Assembly (NCBI RefSeq): GCF_006228125.1
Contig: NZ_VDFY01000104.1
Location: 1 to 37,759 of the forward strand
Origin: Micromonospora orduensis
Lineage (GTDB): Bacteria; Actinomycetota; Actinomycetes; Mycobacteriales; Micromonosporaceae
Reading direction: 5' to 3'
Length of the DNA: 37,759 bases
Below, in pieces: positions 37,302-37,759 of the stretch (positions are counted from its first letter, which is position 1; the number at the start of each line of letters is the position of its first letter). The translations under genes and the position numbers were made by a program. The notes under the pieces were generated by a model. It was given only the letters and a program-made list of their open reading frames with translations. It was not told the DNA's origin and did no database searches.

Positions 37302-37759
37302 ATGCGGATCCGACCCGTCGGCGCGCACGCTCTGCTGCTCGACTGCGCCGACGCCGACCCCTCCGAGGCCGACCTGGTCGAGGCGTGGCGAGCCGAGCTG
37401 TGGCACCGCCGCGACCAGGGTGACCTGGCCGCCGTCGAGATCGTGCCGGCGGCCGGCACCGTCCTGCTCGACGGCCTGACCGACCCCGCGGCGACCGCGG
37501 AGCAGCTGTCCCGCTGGGCTCCGGCGGTCACCGCCGCGGCAGCCGCCCGCGCAGACGAACGACCACACCCCGCGGAGGTCGTCGTCCCGGTCGACTTCGA
37601 CGGACCGGACCTGCCGGTCGTCGCCGACCACTGGCGTGTCGACGTCCCGGCGGTGCTTCGCCGGCTGACCGGCACCCGGTTCCGGGTCGCCTTCTGCGGC
37701 TTCGCACCCGGATTCCCCTACCTGACCGGCCTCCCCGCCGACCTGGCGCTGCCCCGAGA
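37302..37759 (+). CDS. pxpB: 5-oxoprolinase subunit PxpB (KipI-like), partial
   Basis: The frame starts at ATG 37302 and runs past the window end (152 codons seen of about 200). It begins MRIRPVGAHALLLDC and reaches the family signature FCGFAPGFPYLTGLP at residues 131-145, with the cyclophilin-like KipI fold expected between. PxpB acts with PxpA and PxpC to hydrolyse 5-oxoproline to glutamate using ATP; the remaining genes would be expected just beyond the window. The start is moderately sure. Confidence 0.9.
   Translation, partial: MRIRPVGAHALLLDCADADPSEADLVEAWRAELWHRRDQGDLAAVEIVPAAGTVLLDGLTDPAATAEQLSRWAPAVTAAAAARADERPHPAEVVVPVDFDGPDLPVVADHWRVDVPAVLRRLTGTRFRVAFCGFAPGFPYLTGLPADLALPR

Overview
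The window is a high-GC actinomycete chromosome segment, most likely Micromonospora or a close relative. This rests on GC-rich codon use, the crgA / DUF881 neighbourhood typical of the region near oriC, an actinobacterial c-di-AMP riboswitch in front of a RipA-like peptidase, DUF6458 and DUF6886 proteins, and a pSAM2-type integrative element. The genus call is an inference from gene families, not from a database search.

Layout. 1-3.9 kb: end of a probable sortase gene, DUF881 protein, crgA, and a large membrane Fe-S oxidoreductase resembling mycobacterial EtfD. 4.0-6.3 kb: two overlapping CNNM/CBS membrane proteins. 6.4-11 kb: a cell-wall hydrolase cluster of two NlpC/P60 peptidases flanking an amidase; only the second NlpC/P60 gene carries a c-di-AMP riboswitch. 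11-13.3 kb: dcd, a pyridoxamine-oxidase-like gene behind an SOS-like box, and a secreted M43 metalloprotease. 13.5-25.6 kb: a 12-kb actinomycete integrative element (AICE) in the 3' end of tRNA-Gly(CCC), bounded by 43-bp direct repeats. It has int, xis, a RepSA-like replication initiator and a DUF2637 gene. Its FtsK-like transfer gene and its GntR regulator are both truncated at one shared deletion junction, so it looks unable to transfer by itself. Its right half carries a deaminase, an alpha/beta hydrolase, an APH-family kinase, and a composite-transposon-like unit (IS982 end remnant, lysR, phzF, complete IS982). That unit splits a small hypothetical gene, which can be rebuilt exactly across a CTAG target.

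25.6-37.8 kb: chromosomal sequence resumes with a decayed DUF6886 gene and a 20-bp-arm palindrome. Then come two RibD/DHFR-like reductases, an F420-type (LLM) oxidoreductase, an ASCH protein, a questin-oxidase-like protein, a phosphoribosyltransferase, an RlpA-like secreted protein, a SpoIIE/PP2C phosphatase, a FadE-type acyl-CoA dehydrogenase, two DUF6458 proteins around a SixA phosphatase, a hemolysin III protein and the start of pxpB.

The most interesting functional link is a near-identical 16-bp palindrome (GTTACTG....GTAAC) in the promoters of both the EtfD-like oxidoreductase (1533) and the acyl-CoA dehydrogenase (33013), 31 kb apart. Acyl-CoA dehydrogenases pass electrons through ETF to such membrane oxidoreductases, so the shared site suggests one fatty-acid-responsive regulator controls both ends of the pathway. 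Many gene pairs are convergent and separated by strong hairpins, and several genes look leaderless (a -10 hexamer 6-7 nt before the start codon).
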